Source: Duganella sp. Root336D2 (lineage in GTDB: Bacteria > Pseudomonadota > Gammaproteobacteria > Burkholderiales > Burkholderiaceae_D). From it: a DNA stretch of 64,000 nt. Below the pieces are notes generated by a model. That model had not been told where the DNA came from, ran no database searches, and was given only the letters and a program-made list of their open reading frames with translations. The position numbers were made by a program, and so were the translations under genes. Positions 24,875 to 33,796 of this stretch are shown here, one piece after another. Location of the stretch: assembly GCF_001425005.1 (NCBI RefSeq), contig NZ_LMDB01000038.1:138978-202977 (forward strand). The letters run 5' to 3'. Position 1 is the first letter of the stretch; every line of letters begins with the position of its first letter.

Positions 24875-25070
24875 GGTTTTCCAGGGTCGGGCAGTGTTGC
24901 TTATTATGCCCATGTTTAAAAGAATGTTGCGCATTTCACATGGTGCAAAGGCGTTCTCTCCTCTGGCAAAAGTAAAGTGCGCCGCAACAACGCCGAATGG
25001 AAAGAAGATAGCCACGTTCCTTGCAAGAGTGATTTTTGGTGAGTCTTTTAGGGGTGTTTTCGCGGTTCAA

Positions 25071-25099
25071 TTGAGTCTGAAGCATTCAACTGGTTAAAT
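25071..25099 (+). promoter_or_regulatory. Sigma-70-type promoter for hxlR-type gene
   Basis: TTGAGT (25071-25076) and TTAAAT (25094-25099) are separated by 17 bp and lie 25 bp before the gene at 25124. The -10 hexamer overlaps a TGGTT/AACCA inverted repeat. The hexamers match consensus moderately and the spacing is ideal. Confidence 0.5.
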
Positions 25100-25106
25100 T
25101 AAACCA
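25091..25106. promoter_or_regulatory. Inverted repeat overlapping the -10, probable autoregulatory operator
   Basis: TGGTT-AAATTA-AACCA is a perfect 5-bp inverted repeat with a 6-bp centre, sitting across the predicted -10 box of the HxlR-family gene 18 bp downstream. HxlR-type regulators bind such dyads and usually repress themselves. Inferred. Confidence 0.5.
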
Positions 25107-25123
25107 ACTGACTAGGAGGCAAC

Positions 25124-25621
25124 ATGAAACATACCGACTTTGGCCAAATGCCATGCCCGATCGCACGTAGCCTGGGCAAGGTAGGCGAGTGGTGGAGCAT
25201 CTTGATTCTGCGCGATGCGTTTTACGGCCTGACCCGCTTCGACGAATTCGAAAAGAGCCTGAAGATCGCGCCCAATATGCTGACCCGCCGCCTGGCCGGC
25301 CTGGTCGAGGGTGGCCTGATGGAACGCCGCCAGTACAGCACCCGTCCGCCTCGCTATGAGTACATCCTGACCAAGGCTGGCCGCGACTTCAAGCCTGTCC
25401 TGCTGGCCTTCATTGCCTGGGGTAACGAGCACCTGTCGCCGGAAGGCGCCAGCTTGCTGGTGGTGAGCCGCGAAACCGGCAAGCCGGCCGACCAGGTACT
25501 GGTCGATGCGAATAGCGGCCTGGCCATCAATGACGAGGACTATATGTTCGCGCCAGGGCCCGCAGCGCCGGAAGTGATGCGTAACCGCATCAACGAAGCC
25601 GGCCGCCGCATGCCTAATTAG
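25124..25621 (+). CDS. HxlR-family (DUF24) transcriptional regulator
   Basis: This 165-residue protein starts at ATG 25124 after an AGGAGG box. CPIARSLGKVGEWWSILILRDAFYGLTRFDEFEKSL is the HxlR winged-helix signature with the family Cys near residue 10. LKIAPNMLTRRLAGLVEGGLMERRQYSTRPPRYEYILTKAG gives the recognition helix and wing. A C-terminal extension of about 50 residues may mediate dimerisation. HxlR proteins often sense aldehydes, quinones or disulfide stress through that Cys. No adjacent enzyme gene shows the target. The last 8 bp overlap the convergent anti-sigma gene. Confidence 0.93.
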   Translation: MKHTDFGQMPCPIARSLGKVGEWWSILILRDAFYGLTRFDEFEKSLKIAPNMLTRRLAGLVEGGLMERRQYSTRPPRYEYILTKAGRDFKPVLLAFIAWGNEHLSPEGASLLVVSRETGKPADQVLVDANSGLAINDEDYMFAPGPAAPEVMRNRINEAGRRMPN

Positions 25622-26417
25622 GCAGCAGCTGTTCGTAGACCGCGTTTGCGATCTGCGACAGCTCTTTCTTTCCGACGGCAGCTGACAGCGCATAGCCGAA
25701 GCTGCCGTCGATCCAGTAAAACACCCCCACATTGCCTTCCTGCGCGAAGCGGAATCCGGTGTCGCGGTTTTGCTTTTGGCCGGAGCTGACGTAAAGCGTC
25801 AGGCGCTGGCCGCTGGCGTCGGCGTACATGAACTGGGCCACCGGGCCGGTGTCGCCGGGCAGTAGCCTGCCGCCAACCAGTTCGTATCCCTGTTGCACCA
25901 GTTGCGGCGGGCGCAGCTGCCTGCCCAGGCGTTTTGACAGCCAGGCCACCAGGTGCTGCTGCTGGTCGGCGCCGACTTCTACCGGGTGTTTGACTTCGGG
26001 CGTATAGACAGCATGGGCGATGGCGGCCTGGCGCGGCAAGGCGGCAAGCGCGGGGCTACCGGCTGCCAGGCCGGCGCCGCCGCCAGGTCCTGCGCCGCGC
26101 AACGTCCAGCCGGCGGCGCCGCCGATCACTGCGGCGCCGACGGCCACCGCCAGCATGGCGGCCATGCGGCGCCAGCCGGGGATGGACCAGGCCGGGGGCG
26201 GTGCGGATGGCGCGCCGGGGTGCGGCGGGTGAAGCGCTTCCGGAACGCGGGTGTCCAGGACATCATCGAACAGCGCATGCAGGGCGGCATTCTGCTCGCG
26301 GTAGGCTCGCAGCCGTGCGGCTTCGGCGGGATGGTCGGCCAGGTAGCGCTCGACCGCAGCCAGCCGATCCGGCGGCAGGCGGCCATCGACCCAGGCTTGC
26401 AATTCGGCTTCGTTCAT
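25614..26417 (-). CDS. Anti-sigma factor (transmembrane)
   Basis: This 267-residue protein begins MNEAELQAWVDGRLPPDRLAAVERYLADHP, a typical cytoplasmic anti-sigma N-terminus without a zinc motif. One membrane helix (about residues 90-110, MAAMLAVAVGAAVIGGAAGWTL) is followed by a periplasmic domain (about 160-267) containing GYELVGGRLLPGDTGPVAQFMY and FYWIDGSFGYALSAAVGK. The start codon overlaps the stop of the ECF sigma gene by 4 bp, so the pair is coupled and should bind each other. The signal released at the membrane is unknown. A family with this periplasmic domain is common in beta-proteobacteria. Confidence 0.9.
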   Translation of the reverse strand: MNEAELQAWVDGRLPPDRLAAVERYLADHPAEAARLRAYREQNAALHALFDDVLDTRVPEALHPPHPGAPSAPPPAWSIPGWRRMAAMLAVAVGAAVIGGAAGWTLRGAGPGGGAGLAAGSPALAALPRQAAIAHAVYTPEVKHPVEVGADQQQHLVAWLSKRLGRQLRPPQLVQQGYELVGGRLLPGDTGPVAQFMYADASGQRLTLYVSSGQKQNRDTGFRFAQEGNVGVFYWIDGSFGYALSAAVGKKELSQIANAVYEQLLPN

Positions 26418-26923
26418 TTTACTACCTTCAAATTGGCCGCTGGCGGCTGGCCCGCCATCAGCCGCCGCAGGTTCTCGCGTGCGCGGCTCAGGCGCGACAT
26501 CACGGTGCCAAGCGGGATGTCGAGCGTGGCCGCCACGTCTTCATAGCGCATTTCTTCCAGCGCCACCAGCAGCAGCACTTCGCGCTGCGCCGGCGGCAGT
26601 TGCTGCAAGGCGCGCTCCAGGTCGCGCATGTCCAGCGTTCCCGACGATGGCGCGCAGGGCAGGTCGCCATCCTCCAGCTCCACCGCCGGCGGGGGCGTGC
26701 GCCGCAACTGGTCGACGTGCAGGTTGTGCATGATGCCGAACAACCAGGCGCGCAAATCCCCGTCCGTCCGCCACTGGGCGATGCGCGCCCAGCCGCGTTC
26801 CACGGTGTCCTGCACCAGGTCGTCGGCGCGGGCGCTATCGCCGGTCAGCGCCCGCGCGTAACGGCGCAGGCGCGGCAGGCAGGCCAGCAGGCGCGCATGG
26901 ATCTCATCCTGCACATCCTGCAT
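26414..26923 (-). CDS. ECF-type RNA polymerase sigma factor
   Basis: This 169-residue protein has region 2 (ARALTGDSARADDLVQDTVERGWARIAQW, GDLRAWLFGIMHNLHVDQLRR) and region 4 (LQQLPPAQREVLLLVALEEMRYEDVAATLDIPLGTVMSRLSRARENLRRL). The start at ATG 26923 (MQDVQDEIHARLL) agrees with the family; the open frame further upstream is non-homologous. It lies 4 bp after a secreted-repeat gene and overlaps the anti-sigma factor, making a three-gene operon. The regulon is unknown, but autoregulation of the operon promoter upstream of 27284 is likely. Confidence 0.93.
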   Translation of the reverse strand: MQDVQDEIHARLLACLPRLRRYARALTGDSARADDLVQDTVERGWARIAQWRTDGDLRAWLFGIMHNLHVDQLRRTPPPAVELEDGDLPCAPSSGTLDMRDLERALQQLPPAQREVLLLVALEEMRYEDVAATLDIPLGTVMSRLSRARENLRRLMAGQPPAANLKVVK

Positions 26924-26927
26924 GGGC

Positions 26928-27284
26928 TCAATCCTTGACGACGTGCCAGATGTCCTTGACGTTGTCGCCCGCGCGGTCGCCGGCCTTCTTGTCGCCGGCG
27001 AACAGGTAAAGCGGCTTGCCCTTGTAAGCCAGCTGTTTGCTGCCGTCATCGCGGGTGATAGCCGACCACGGCGCGGCCAGTTCTCCGGAAGCGGCAACGG
27101 CCGGCCAGTTTTTCAGGCAGCCATCGAGGCAGGCGCTCTTGCCGCTGCCGGCAACGTCCTTGTCGAAGGTATACACCGTCATGCCGGCGCCATCGACATA
27201 GACGCCGTCGGTTTTTTTCAGCGGTTCGGCAGCGATGGCGGCGGTGCTCATGAGGGCGGCCAGGGTGAGTACGATAGCTTTCAT
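26928..27284 (-). CDS. Secreted Yx(FWY)xxD-repeat protein (COG4315 type)
   Basis: This 118-residue protein has a signal peptide (MKAIVLTLAALMSTAAIAA) and two copies of the Yx(FWY)xxD repeat (VYTFDKD and LYLFAGDKKAGD), the feature of the 'secreted repeat' family. A SACLDGCLKNWPA segment with two Cys lies between them. It is the first gene of the operon with the sigma and anti-sigma genes, 4 bp before the sigma start. It may be the envelope component whose state is monitored, or simply a target gene. Confidence 0.88.
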   Translation of the reverse strand: MKAIVLTLAALMSTAAIAAEPLKKTDGVYVDGAGMTVYTFDKDVAGSGKSACLDGCLKNWPAVAASGELAAPWSAITRDDGSKQLAYKGKPLYLFAGDKKAGDRAGDNVKDIWHVVKD

Positions 27285-27389
27285 TATTAACCTCCATGGG
27301 TGATGAGTATTGCGTATACGTAGCGTGTGGCCAGCTTATTCCATCCTGCATAAAATAATTTTCCTGCCAATTCTGTCACGGAGGATGCG

Positions 27390-27992
27390 ATGAACAATTT
27401 CATGCGTGTAGCTGTGTTGTCGGCCCTGCTCGGTGTAGGAAGCGCCTGGGCTGAAGGGCTCGCCAAAGCGGACCAGAAAATGCTGACCGACCTGGCCATG
27501 GCCAATATGGCGGAAATCGAAACCGCCAAGCTGGCATTGCAAAAGACCCAGAGCGACCGGGTCAAGAGCTTCGCCCAGCAAATGGTCGATGACCACACCA
27601 AGGGGCTGGACGAAGTGCGCAAGGTGGCTGCCGCGCGCAGCGTGACCCTGCCGAGCGAACTGGATGCCAAGCACAAAGCCATGGCAGCCAAGCTGGAGAG
27701 GCTATCCGGCGACAAGTTTGACCGCAGCTATATGGAGCAGGCCGGCGTGCAGGCCCATAAGGAAGCGCACCAGCTGGTGAGCAAGGCAGAGTCGACGGCC
27801 CAGGACAGTGAGCTGAAATCGCTGGCGACCCGGCTGCAGCCCACCATCCACCAGCACCTGAATAATGCGGAACAGTTAAATGCTGCCATCAAGGGCGGCG
27901 GCGCGAGTATGGGCAGCAGCGGCACCGAGGGCAGCAGCGGCGGCGACAAGCCGGACGCCAGCTCTCGCGACAGCAAGCCCGAACGACGCTGA
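27390..27992 (+). CDS. DUF4142 secreted protein
   Basis: This 200-residue protein has a signal peptide (to AWA, residue 20) and a DUF4142 helical-bundle domain of four helices. The family segments are LAMANMAEIETAKLALQKTQSDRVKSFAQQMVDDHTKG and YMEQAGVQAHKEAHQLVSKAE. The C-terminal 30 residues are Gly/Ser-rich and charged. Proteins of this ferritin-like family are often induced by envelope or oxidative stress. It is divergent from the ECF operon (105 bp between starts), so the sigma factor may control it. Confidence 0.88.
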   Translation: MNNFMRVAVLSALLGVGSAWAEGLAKADQKMLTDLAMANMAEIETAKLALQKTQSDRVKSFAQQMVDDHTKGLDEVRKVAAARSVTLPSELDAKHKAMAAKLERLSGDKFDRSYMEQAGVQAHKEAHQLVSKAESTAQDSELKSLATRLQPTIHQHLNNAEQLNAAIKGGGASMGSSGTEGSSGGDKPDASSRDSKPERR

Positions 27993-28112
27993 CGGCAGCG
28001 GCAGGAGGCCGCGTTGTTGCTCGTTAAGCAAGCTTAAGCTACTTGAACACCGAAAAGTGCGGTCGTGCGGTATGATTCTCTACTGCAACACGTATTTCAA
28101 GGATATTAAGTA

Positions 28113-30800
28113 GTGGATTTGTTCGCGCTCGACGAAGAGCTGGCCCAGTGGGAAGCAGAATTACCGTATTCCGAGGGCGAACGCCGCCTGGAATTGCTAT
28201 CCCTATTGGCTTGGCAGCTGCGCCAGCGCGATGGTGTGCGTTCGGCGCAACTTGTCGCCGAAGCAACTCCGTTGGCTGTTCTTTTGCCGCCGGCGGAAAG
28301 GCGTGTGCTGGCAGCGCGCTGGGAGCTGATCAAGGCCGAAGCCAGTTGGCTGGACGGCGACCTGGTCACTGCCAGCGCCATCGCCGAACGCGCCATGCTG
28401 GAATTCGCCCGCCGGAACGATCGGCTGGGCGCTTCCGATACCCACAGCCTGATGGCCTGGATTGCGGTCGACCGCGGCGACTCCGCCGGTTGCGAAAACG
28501 AGCTGGCGCTGGCCATTGCCGATGCCCGCGCCTCAGGCGACACCATGCGCATCGATATTTTCGAGAGCCTGGCGGCGCTATTCAGCGTGTTTCGCAATGC
28601 GCCGGCAGCCAACGAACGCTGGAGCAAACGTTTTGCCATCGACCTGGCGGGCCGGCACCCGGTGGTGGCGGGCTGGATTTCGGATTACCTTGGCACGGCG
28701 GCCTTCCAGGCGGCGGAATTCGGCCGCGCCATCAGCCACCTGATCGCGGCATTCGAGGCGGCCCTGGTTTCCGGCCAGGTTCGCCGCGCCGTGATCCTCG
28801 CTACCAATATCGGCAACGCCTTCACCCGCCTGAATGCGCACGACGCTGCGCTGGAATGGATGCAGCGCGGGCTGGAACTGGCGCGGCCCACCGGTTGGCC
28901 AATGTGCATCGGCCTGACCCAGATGCAATCGGCTGAAACGCTGCGCCACCTGGGCCAGCGGCCGGCCGCCAAAGCGCTGCTGCGCGACGCATTGCAAATG
29001 CTGGCGCCCCTGTCCGGTTCGCGCGCCTTTGTCATGGCGCTGGAGTACCAGGGCGACCTGGCACTGGACCTGGGCGACTACGAGGCGGCACTGGCCAGCT
29101 TCCGCGAACTGGAGCAGCGCGGCCACGCACTGGCCCAGAGCGATTTCCACAGCTGCGCGCGGCGCGGCCAGGCGCATGCGCTGGCGGGGCTGGGCAGGAT
29201 GCAGGAGGCGCAGGCAGCGGCCATGTCGGCACTGGCGCTGGCGCGCGAGCTGAGCGACCCGTTCAGCCAGATCGCGGCCTTGCGCGTGCTGGCCGATATC
29301 CATGCCGGCAATGCGATGTCGGTGCTGCAGTACCTGCGCGAAGCGCTGATGATCGCTGCCACCATCGATGGCTATATCGTGCCGGGCGAATTGCTCGATT
29401 CAGTGGCGCGCGAGTATGCCGCAGTGGGCGACTTCGCCCGCGCCTATGAATTTTCGGTACAGGCCAATGCGGCGCGCGTGCGCAGCAACAGCCAGGAAGC
29501 GACCAACCGCGCGATTGCGATGCAGGTGCAGCACCAGACCGAGCGCGATCGCCAGCTCGCCGCCGCCGAGGCGCAGCGTGCGGAAGTGCTGGCACAGACC
29601 AGTGCCACGTTGAGCCACCTGTCCGCCATCGGCCAGGAAATCACTGCGCAACTCGATGCGTCGGCGGTGTTCCGCGCGCTCGATCGCCATGTGCATGGCC
29701 TGCTCGATTCGACCCACTTTTCGATCTTCCTGCTGGACCCGGACGGCGCGGTGCTGCATTGCGCATTCGGGGTGGAAATGGGCTTGCCGCTGCCGCCGAC
29801 CCGCATCGCGCTGTCCGATCCGCAATTCAACACAGCGCGCTGCGTACGCAATCGCGATGAAATCCTGATCGAGATCGAAGACAAGTCGGATACGCCCAAC
29901 CTGATCCCGGGCACCTTGCCGACATTGACGCTGCTGTTTGCGCCGCTGATGATCGGCGAGCGCGTGCTGGGCGTGATGACGGTGCAGTCCATGCTGCCGC
30001 GCGCCTACGGTGAGCGCGAACGCTTGATTTTCCGCACCCTGTGCGCCTATGGTGCGATTGCGCTCGACAATGCGGCGGCGCAGGCGCAGCTTCTGGAGAA
30101 GAACCTCGAACTGGAACGGGCCTATAGGGCGCTGGAAGAGGTGAGCCTGACCGACCAGTTGACCGGCTTGCGCAACCGCCGCTTCTTCCTGCAGCATGTG
30201 GAGTCCGACGTGGCGCTCAGCCTGCGCGGGTATGACGGGGATGGGGCCGGCGCGGACAGCGACCTGGTGTTCTACATGGTCGACCTGGACCACTTCAAGG
30301 ATGTCAACGACCGCCACGGCCACGCCGCCGGCGATTCGGTCCTGGTGCAGATGAAGGACCGCCTGCGCGAAGTATTCCGCGAGTCCGACTACCTGGTGCG
30401 CTGGGGCGGCGAAGAATTCCTGGTGCTGGCGCGGGCCACCGACCGCAGTGGCGCGCATGTGGTGGCGGAGCGCATCCGCCAGGCCGTATCGTCGCGCGCT
30501 TTCGTTCTGCCGGACGGCACGCCGTTGGCGCGTACCTGCTCGATCGGCTTCGCCTGCTATCCCTTCCTGCCGTCGCAGCCTCGCCTGATGAGCTGGTCGC
30601 AGGTGGTGGAGCTGGCTGACGTGGGGCTGTACATCTCCAAGCACTCCGGGCGCGATGCCTGGACCGCGGTGCATGCGACCGATGCGGCGCAGCCGGAGGA
30701 GCTGTTCGCGCGCCTGGTGCACCAGCTGGACCAATGCGTGGCGCGCGGCGAGGCGCGCATCGTGACCAGCCTCGGGGAGCGCACTATAATCACCCCATGA
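28113..30800 (+). CDS. Diguanylate cyclase with TPR sensor and GAF domain
   Basis: This 895-residue protein starts at GTG 28113, 9 bases after AAGGA. Residues 1-500 are TPR-like helical repeats with no membrane segment, so it is probably a cytoplasmic sensor. A GAF domain (about 510-670) holds STHFSIFLLDPDGAVLHCAF and MMIGERVLGVMTVQSML. The GGDEF domain (about 685-860) is intact: GGEEF at 765-769 with the product-inhibition RxxD (RESD) five residues upstream. Catalysis of c-di-GMP synthesis with feedback inhibition is expected. The stop overlaps the start of the tag gene (ATGA). Confidence 0.93.
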   Translation: MDLFALDEELAQWEAELPYSEGERRLELLSLLAWQLRQRDGVRSAQLVAEATPLAVLLPPAERRVLAARWELIKAEASWLDGDLVTASAIAERAMLEFARRNDRLGASDTHSLMAWIAVDRGDSAGCENELALAIADARASGDTMRIDIFESLAALFSVFRNAPAANERWSKRFAIDLAGRHPVVAGWISDYLGTAAFQAAEFGRAISHLIAAFEAALVSGQVRRAVILATNIGNAFTRLNAHDAALEWMQRGLELARPTGWPMCIGLTQMQSAETLRHLGQRPAAKALLRDALQMLAPLSGSRAFVMALEYQGDLALDLGDYEAALASFRELEQRGHALAQSDFHSCARRGQAHALAGLGRMQEAQAAAMSALALARELSDPFSQIAALRVLADIHAGNAMSVLQYLREALMIAATIDGYIVPGELLDSVAREYAAVGDFARAYEFSVQANAARVRSNSQEATNRAIAMQVQHQTERDRQLAAAEAQRAEVLAQTSATLSHLSAIGQEITAQLDASAVFRALDRHVHGLLDSTHFSIFLLDPDGAVLHCAFGVEMGLPLPPTRIALSDPQFNTARCVRNRDEILIEIEDKSDTPNLIPGTLPTLTLLFAPLMIGERVLGVMTVQSMLPRAYGERERLIFRTLCAYGAIALDNAAAQAQLLEKNLELERAYRALEEVSLTDQLTGLRNRRFFLQHVESDVALSLRGYDGDGAGADSDLVFYMVDLDHFKDVNDRHGHAAGDSVLVQMKDRLREVFRESDYLVRWGGEEFLVLARATDRSGAHVVAERIRQAVSSRAFVLPDGTPLARTCSIGFACYPFLPSQPRLMSWSQVVELADVGLYISKHSGRDAWTAVHATDAAQPEELFARLVHQLDQCVARGEARIVTSLGERTIITP

Positions 30801-31375
30801 GCACACATCGCTGTTCCTGGGCCAATCCAAACAATCCACGCTATATCGCCTACCACGACCAGGAGTGGGGCGTTCCATGCCGCGACGAACTGCGCCTGTT
30901 CGAGATGTTGAACCTGGAGGGCGCGCAGGCGGGCCTGAGCTGGGAGACTATCCTCAATAAGCGCGACAACTATCGCGCCGCTTTCGATGGCTGGGACGCA
31001 CGCAAGATTGCCGCGTATGACGAGGCCAAGGTCGAACAGTTGCTGTGCGACCCGGGCATCGTGCGCAACCGGCTCAAGGTGAATGCCGCCATCACCAATG
31101 CGCGCGCTTACCTGCGCCTGCTGGAAGAGGGCAGCAGCTTGTCCGGGCTGCTCTGGAGCTATGTGGACGGCAAGCCGATTGTGAACCGCGTGGCTGCGCA
31201 GGGCGACCGGCCGGCGCGTACCGAGCTGTCGGACCGCATCTCAAAAGATCTCGCCAAGCGCGGGTTCAAATTCGTCGGGTCCACGATTATGTATGCGTAT
31301 ATGCAGGGCATCGGCATGGTGAATGACCATGACCTGGCATGCTTCCGCCACGAGGAGTGCCAGCACGGTGGCTGA
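30797..31375 (+). CDS. tag: DNA-3-methyladenine glycosylase I
   Basis: This 192-residue protein matches the Tag family, which removes 3-methyladenine from DNA in base-excision repair. It has the zinc-site residues Cys6 (HRCSW) and His20 (YHDQEWG) near the start and the HDLAC pair at the C-terminus. The catalytic-site region FEMLNLEGAQAGLSWETIL is present. Length and layout are normal. The start at ATG 30797 overlaps the cyclase stop, and the gene overlaps mnmC at its 3' end. Co-transcription with a c-di-GMP gene and a two-component system is unusual. Confidence 0.96.
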   Translation: MSTHRCSWANPNNPRYIAYHDQEWGVPCRDELRLFEMLNLEGAQAGLSWETILNKRDNYRAAFDGWDARKIAAYDEAKVEQLLCDPGIVRNRLKVNAAITNARAYLRLLEEGSSLSGLLWSYVDGKPIVNRVAAQGDRPARTELSDRISKDLAKRGFKFVGSTIMYAYMQGIGMVNDHDLACFRHEECQHGG

Positions 31376-33065
31376 TTCCCGCCACGTCATCCTCGACACC
31401 GCATTCGGCAGCGGCGCCCAGTTCCTTGCAAGCTTGGCGCGCCGCAGCGCCGGGCACCTGCACTACCTCGCGATCGCCCCATCCGTCCCCGGCGCATCGG
31501 CGCTGGCGGCGCTGGCCGCCGCCGCTCCCGGCCTGGCCGCGCAATGGCCGCTCGACGTGCCAGGCCTGCATCGCCTGCATGCACCTGCCGAACGCCTGAC
31601 GCTCGACCTGCTCATCGGCCCGGCCGAAGCCTGGCTGCCCGAAATTGTGGCCCGCATCGATGAATTCATCATCGCCGAACCGCTCGGCCAGGTCCGCGCC
31701 CTGCAACGCCTGGCTGCGCCGGCATCCACGCTGCGCATGCGCCAGCCCGACGAGCAAGCGCTGCGCTGTTTGCGCGCCGCCGGCTTCACCGTCACCGGTG
31801 AGCCGGAAGCTGGATGGCAGCACGCTGCCTACACCAGCCGCAAGCCGCAACCGCCGTGCGCCCCAACGCCCGAACGCCGCGCCGTCGTGATCGGCGCCGG
31901 CGTGGCAGGCAGCGCAGCGTGTGAACGCCTGGCTGCGCGCGGCTGGCAGGTCACCCTGATCGAGCGTCATGACGCTCCCGCGCAGGAAGCGTCCGGCAAC
32001 CGTGCCGGTATCTTCATGCCCCTCCTGTCGAAAGACGACAATATCCCCACCCGCCTGACGCGTGCCGCCTACCTGTACGCCCAGCGCGCATGGCAGAACC
32101 TGGGCGGCCTCGATCCGGACGCGCCGGGCGCCGAGGCAGGGGAGGGTGCAATCCGCGGCAATCGATGCGGCGTGCTGCAACTTGCGCGCGACGCCGAACA
32201 CGCGCTGCTGCAGAAAGAAGTCGTCGACACCTGGCGCTACCCCGAACAATACGTGCGCTGGCTCGACGCACAGCAGGCAAGCGCCATGCTCGGCGCCCCA
32301 ACACCCTATGGCGCCTGGCACTTCCCCGAAGGTGGCTGGGCTACACCGGCCTCCGCCTGCCGCGCCATGCTGCAAGCGTGTGGCGACAAGCTGCAGCGCA
32401 TCTTCCATACCGAAGCCTTGCACATCGAACGCTCCGGCAGCGAATGGAACGTGCTGGACGCCCAAGGCAAGCTGCTCGCCACGGCACCGGTCGTCGTGCT
32501 GGCAAACGGCGCCGGTGCCACCGCGCTTGAACCGGCGCGCGAGCTGCCGCTCTACACCATGCGCGGCCAGGTCACCCACCTGCAGGAAGGCAGCTTCCCC
32601 AGCCTGAATCTGGTGGTTTGCCGCGAAGCCTATATGACGCCGCCGGTCGACGGCATCATTTGCGTCGGCGCCACCTACGACAAGTCCGCCGCACGCCAGC
32701 TCTGGCAATCCAGCCAGGACGAAAACCTGCTGCGCGCAGAAGAGATCCTGGGCAACCCGCATGGCGCAGGCGCTCCGCTGCAAGGCCGCGTGGGCTTCCG
32801 CACCATGGCTCCCGACCGCCTGCCGCTGGTGGGCCCGCTGCCCGACAACGCAAACCAGGCCCGCACCGAACGCCTGCGCGACCTGCCGCGCCACCCGGGC
32901 CTCTACGCCTTGCTTGGCTACGCCAGCCGTGGCCTGATCTGGGCGCCCCTCGCCGCCGAAATCCTGGCCTGTCAACTGGAAGACGAGCCCCTTCCCATCG
33001 AAGCAACACTGGCCGCCGCACTGGACCCCGGACGCTTCCTGCTCAAGCAGCGGCGCAAGCTATAA
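31368..33065 (+). CDS. mnmC: MnmC-type FAD oxidoreductase with decayed methyltransferase half
   Basis: This 565-residue protein starts at GTG 31368, 10 bases after GAGGAG. Full-length MnmC has an N-terminal methyltransferase of about 250 residues and a C-terminal FAD oxidase. Here the oxidase (from about residue 175, AVVIGAGVAGSAACERL, through GVLQLARD, FPEGGWATPASACRAML, YTMRGQVTHL, GRVGFRTMAPDRLPLVG and GYASRGLIWAPLAAE) is complete. The N-terminal part begins at the SAM-binding loop (LDTAFGSG, residues 9-16). The usual catalytic DGFAP loop and following region are replaced by IDEFIIAEPLGQVRALQRL. The oxidase should turn cmnm5U34 in tRNA into nm5U34, while methylation activity looks lost. 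Confidence 0.92.
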   Translation: MADSRHVILDTAFGSGAQFLASLARRSAGHLHYLAIAPSVPGASALAALAAAAPGLAAQWPLDVPGLHRLHAPAERLTLDLLIGPAEAWLPEIVARIDEFIIAEPLGQVRALQRLAAPASTLRMRQPDEQALRCLRAAGFTVTGEPEAGWQHAAYTSRKPQPPCAPTPERRAVVIGAGVAGSAACERLAARGWQVTLIERHDAPAQEASGNRAGIFMPLLSKDDNIPTRLTRAAYLYAQRAWQNLGGLDPDAPGAEAGEGAIRGNRCGVLQLARDAEHALLQKEVVDTWRYPEQYVRWLDAQQASAMLGAPTPYGAWHFPEGGWATPASACRAMLQACGDKLQRIFHTEALHIERSGSEWNVLDAQGKLLATAPVVVLANGAGATALEPARELPLYTMRGQVTHLQEGSFPSLNLVVCREAYMTPPVDGIICVGATYDKSAARQLWQSSQDENLLRAEEILGNPHGAGAPLQGRVGFRTMAPDRLPLVGPLPDNANQARTERLRDLPRHPGLYALLGYASRGLIWAPLAAEILACQLEDEPLPIEATLAAALDPGRFLLKQRRKL

Positions 33066-33094
33066 TGGTTTCCTATCCAATGGCTGGAGAATCC

Positions 33095-33796
33095 ATGGAA
33101 GAGCGCGCCGGCTCGCCAGAGCTGTTCATGTTCCTTGCCTCCACGGTGCACGACATGAAGAATTCCATCTGCGTGCTGACCGGTACGCTGGAGAACCTGC
33201 TTGTGCAGGCAGGGGATTCCGCGCAAGACAATCCGGCCTACCCGCAGATGGCGCAAATGCTGTACCAGTCCAAGCGCCTGAACGACCACCTGATCCAGCT
33301 ACTAGCGCTCTACAAGGAAGTCGGCCGGCCCAATTACCCCTTCGACCCGACTCCGGTGCAGGTCAGCGAAGTGGTCGATCAGCTGGTGGCCCAGCAGCGT
33401 GTCCTGCTGCAATCGAAAGGCATCCGGCTCGATACCGGATTCCCGCCAGGCCTGATCTGGACCCTTGACGAAGACCTTGTTCTGGGCCTGCTGGCGCATG
33501 CGATCAACAATGCCGTGCGCTACACGCGCGACCGCATCGCCCTCACCATTCGCGAGCACGATGGCTTCCTGGAGGTGCGTGTGGAAGACAACGGCAGCGG
33601 CTTCCCGCCCAATATGCTGGAGGCAGGCCAGGTTACAGGGCAGGGCATCAACTTCCTGACCAATAGCAGCGGCCTGGGCCTGTATTTCGCCAGCGAAGTT
33701 GCCAAGTCCCATAAACATCGCCAGCGCCAGGGCAGCATTGCGCTGGAAAACGGCGGCATGCTGGGCGGCGGCTGCTTCATCCTGCGTTTGCCATGA
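33095..33796 (+). CDS. Histidine kinase, small cytoplasmic form
   Basis: This 233-residue protein (start at ATG 33095 after GGAGA; a longer start at 33065 is possible) lacks membrane helices and sensor domains. The phospho-acceptor motif is VHDMKNS (His19). An ATPase domain follows, with the N box (HAINNAVRYT), G1 box (VEDNGSGFPP) and G2 box (SSGLGLYFASE). The gene overlaps mnmC and, by ATGA, the REC-TPR gene. The likely role is phosphotransfer to that downstream regulator. The signal probably enters by protein contact. Confidence 0.9.
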   Translation: MEERAGSPELFMFLASTVHDMKNSICVLTGTLENLLVQAGDSAQDNPAYPQMAQMLYQSKRLNDHLIQLLALYKEVGRPNYPFDPTPVQVSEVVDQLVAQQRVLLQSKGIRLDTGFPPGLIWTLDEDLVLGLLAHAINNAVRYTRDRIALTIREHDGFLEVRVEDNGSGFPPNMLEAGQVTGQGINFLTNSSGLGLYFASEVAKSHKHRQRQGSIALENGGMLGGGCFILRLP

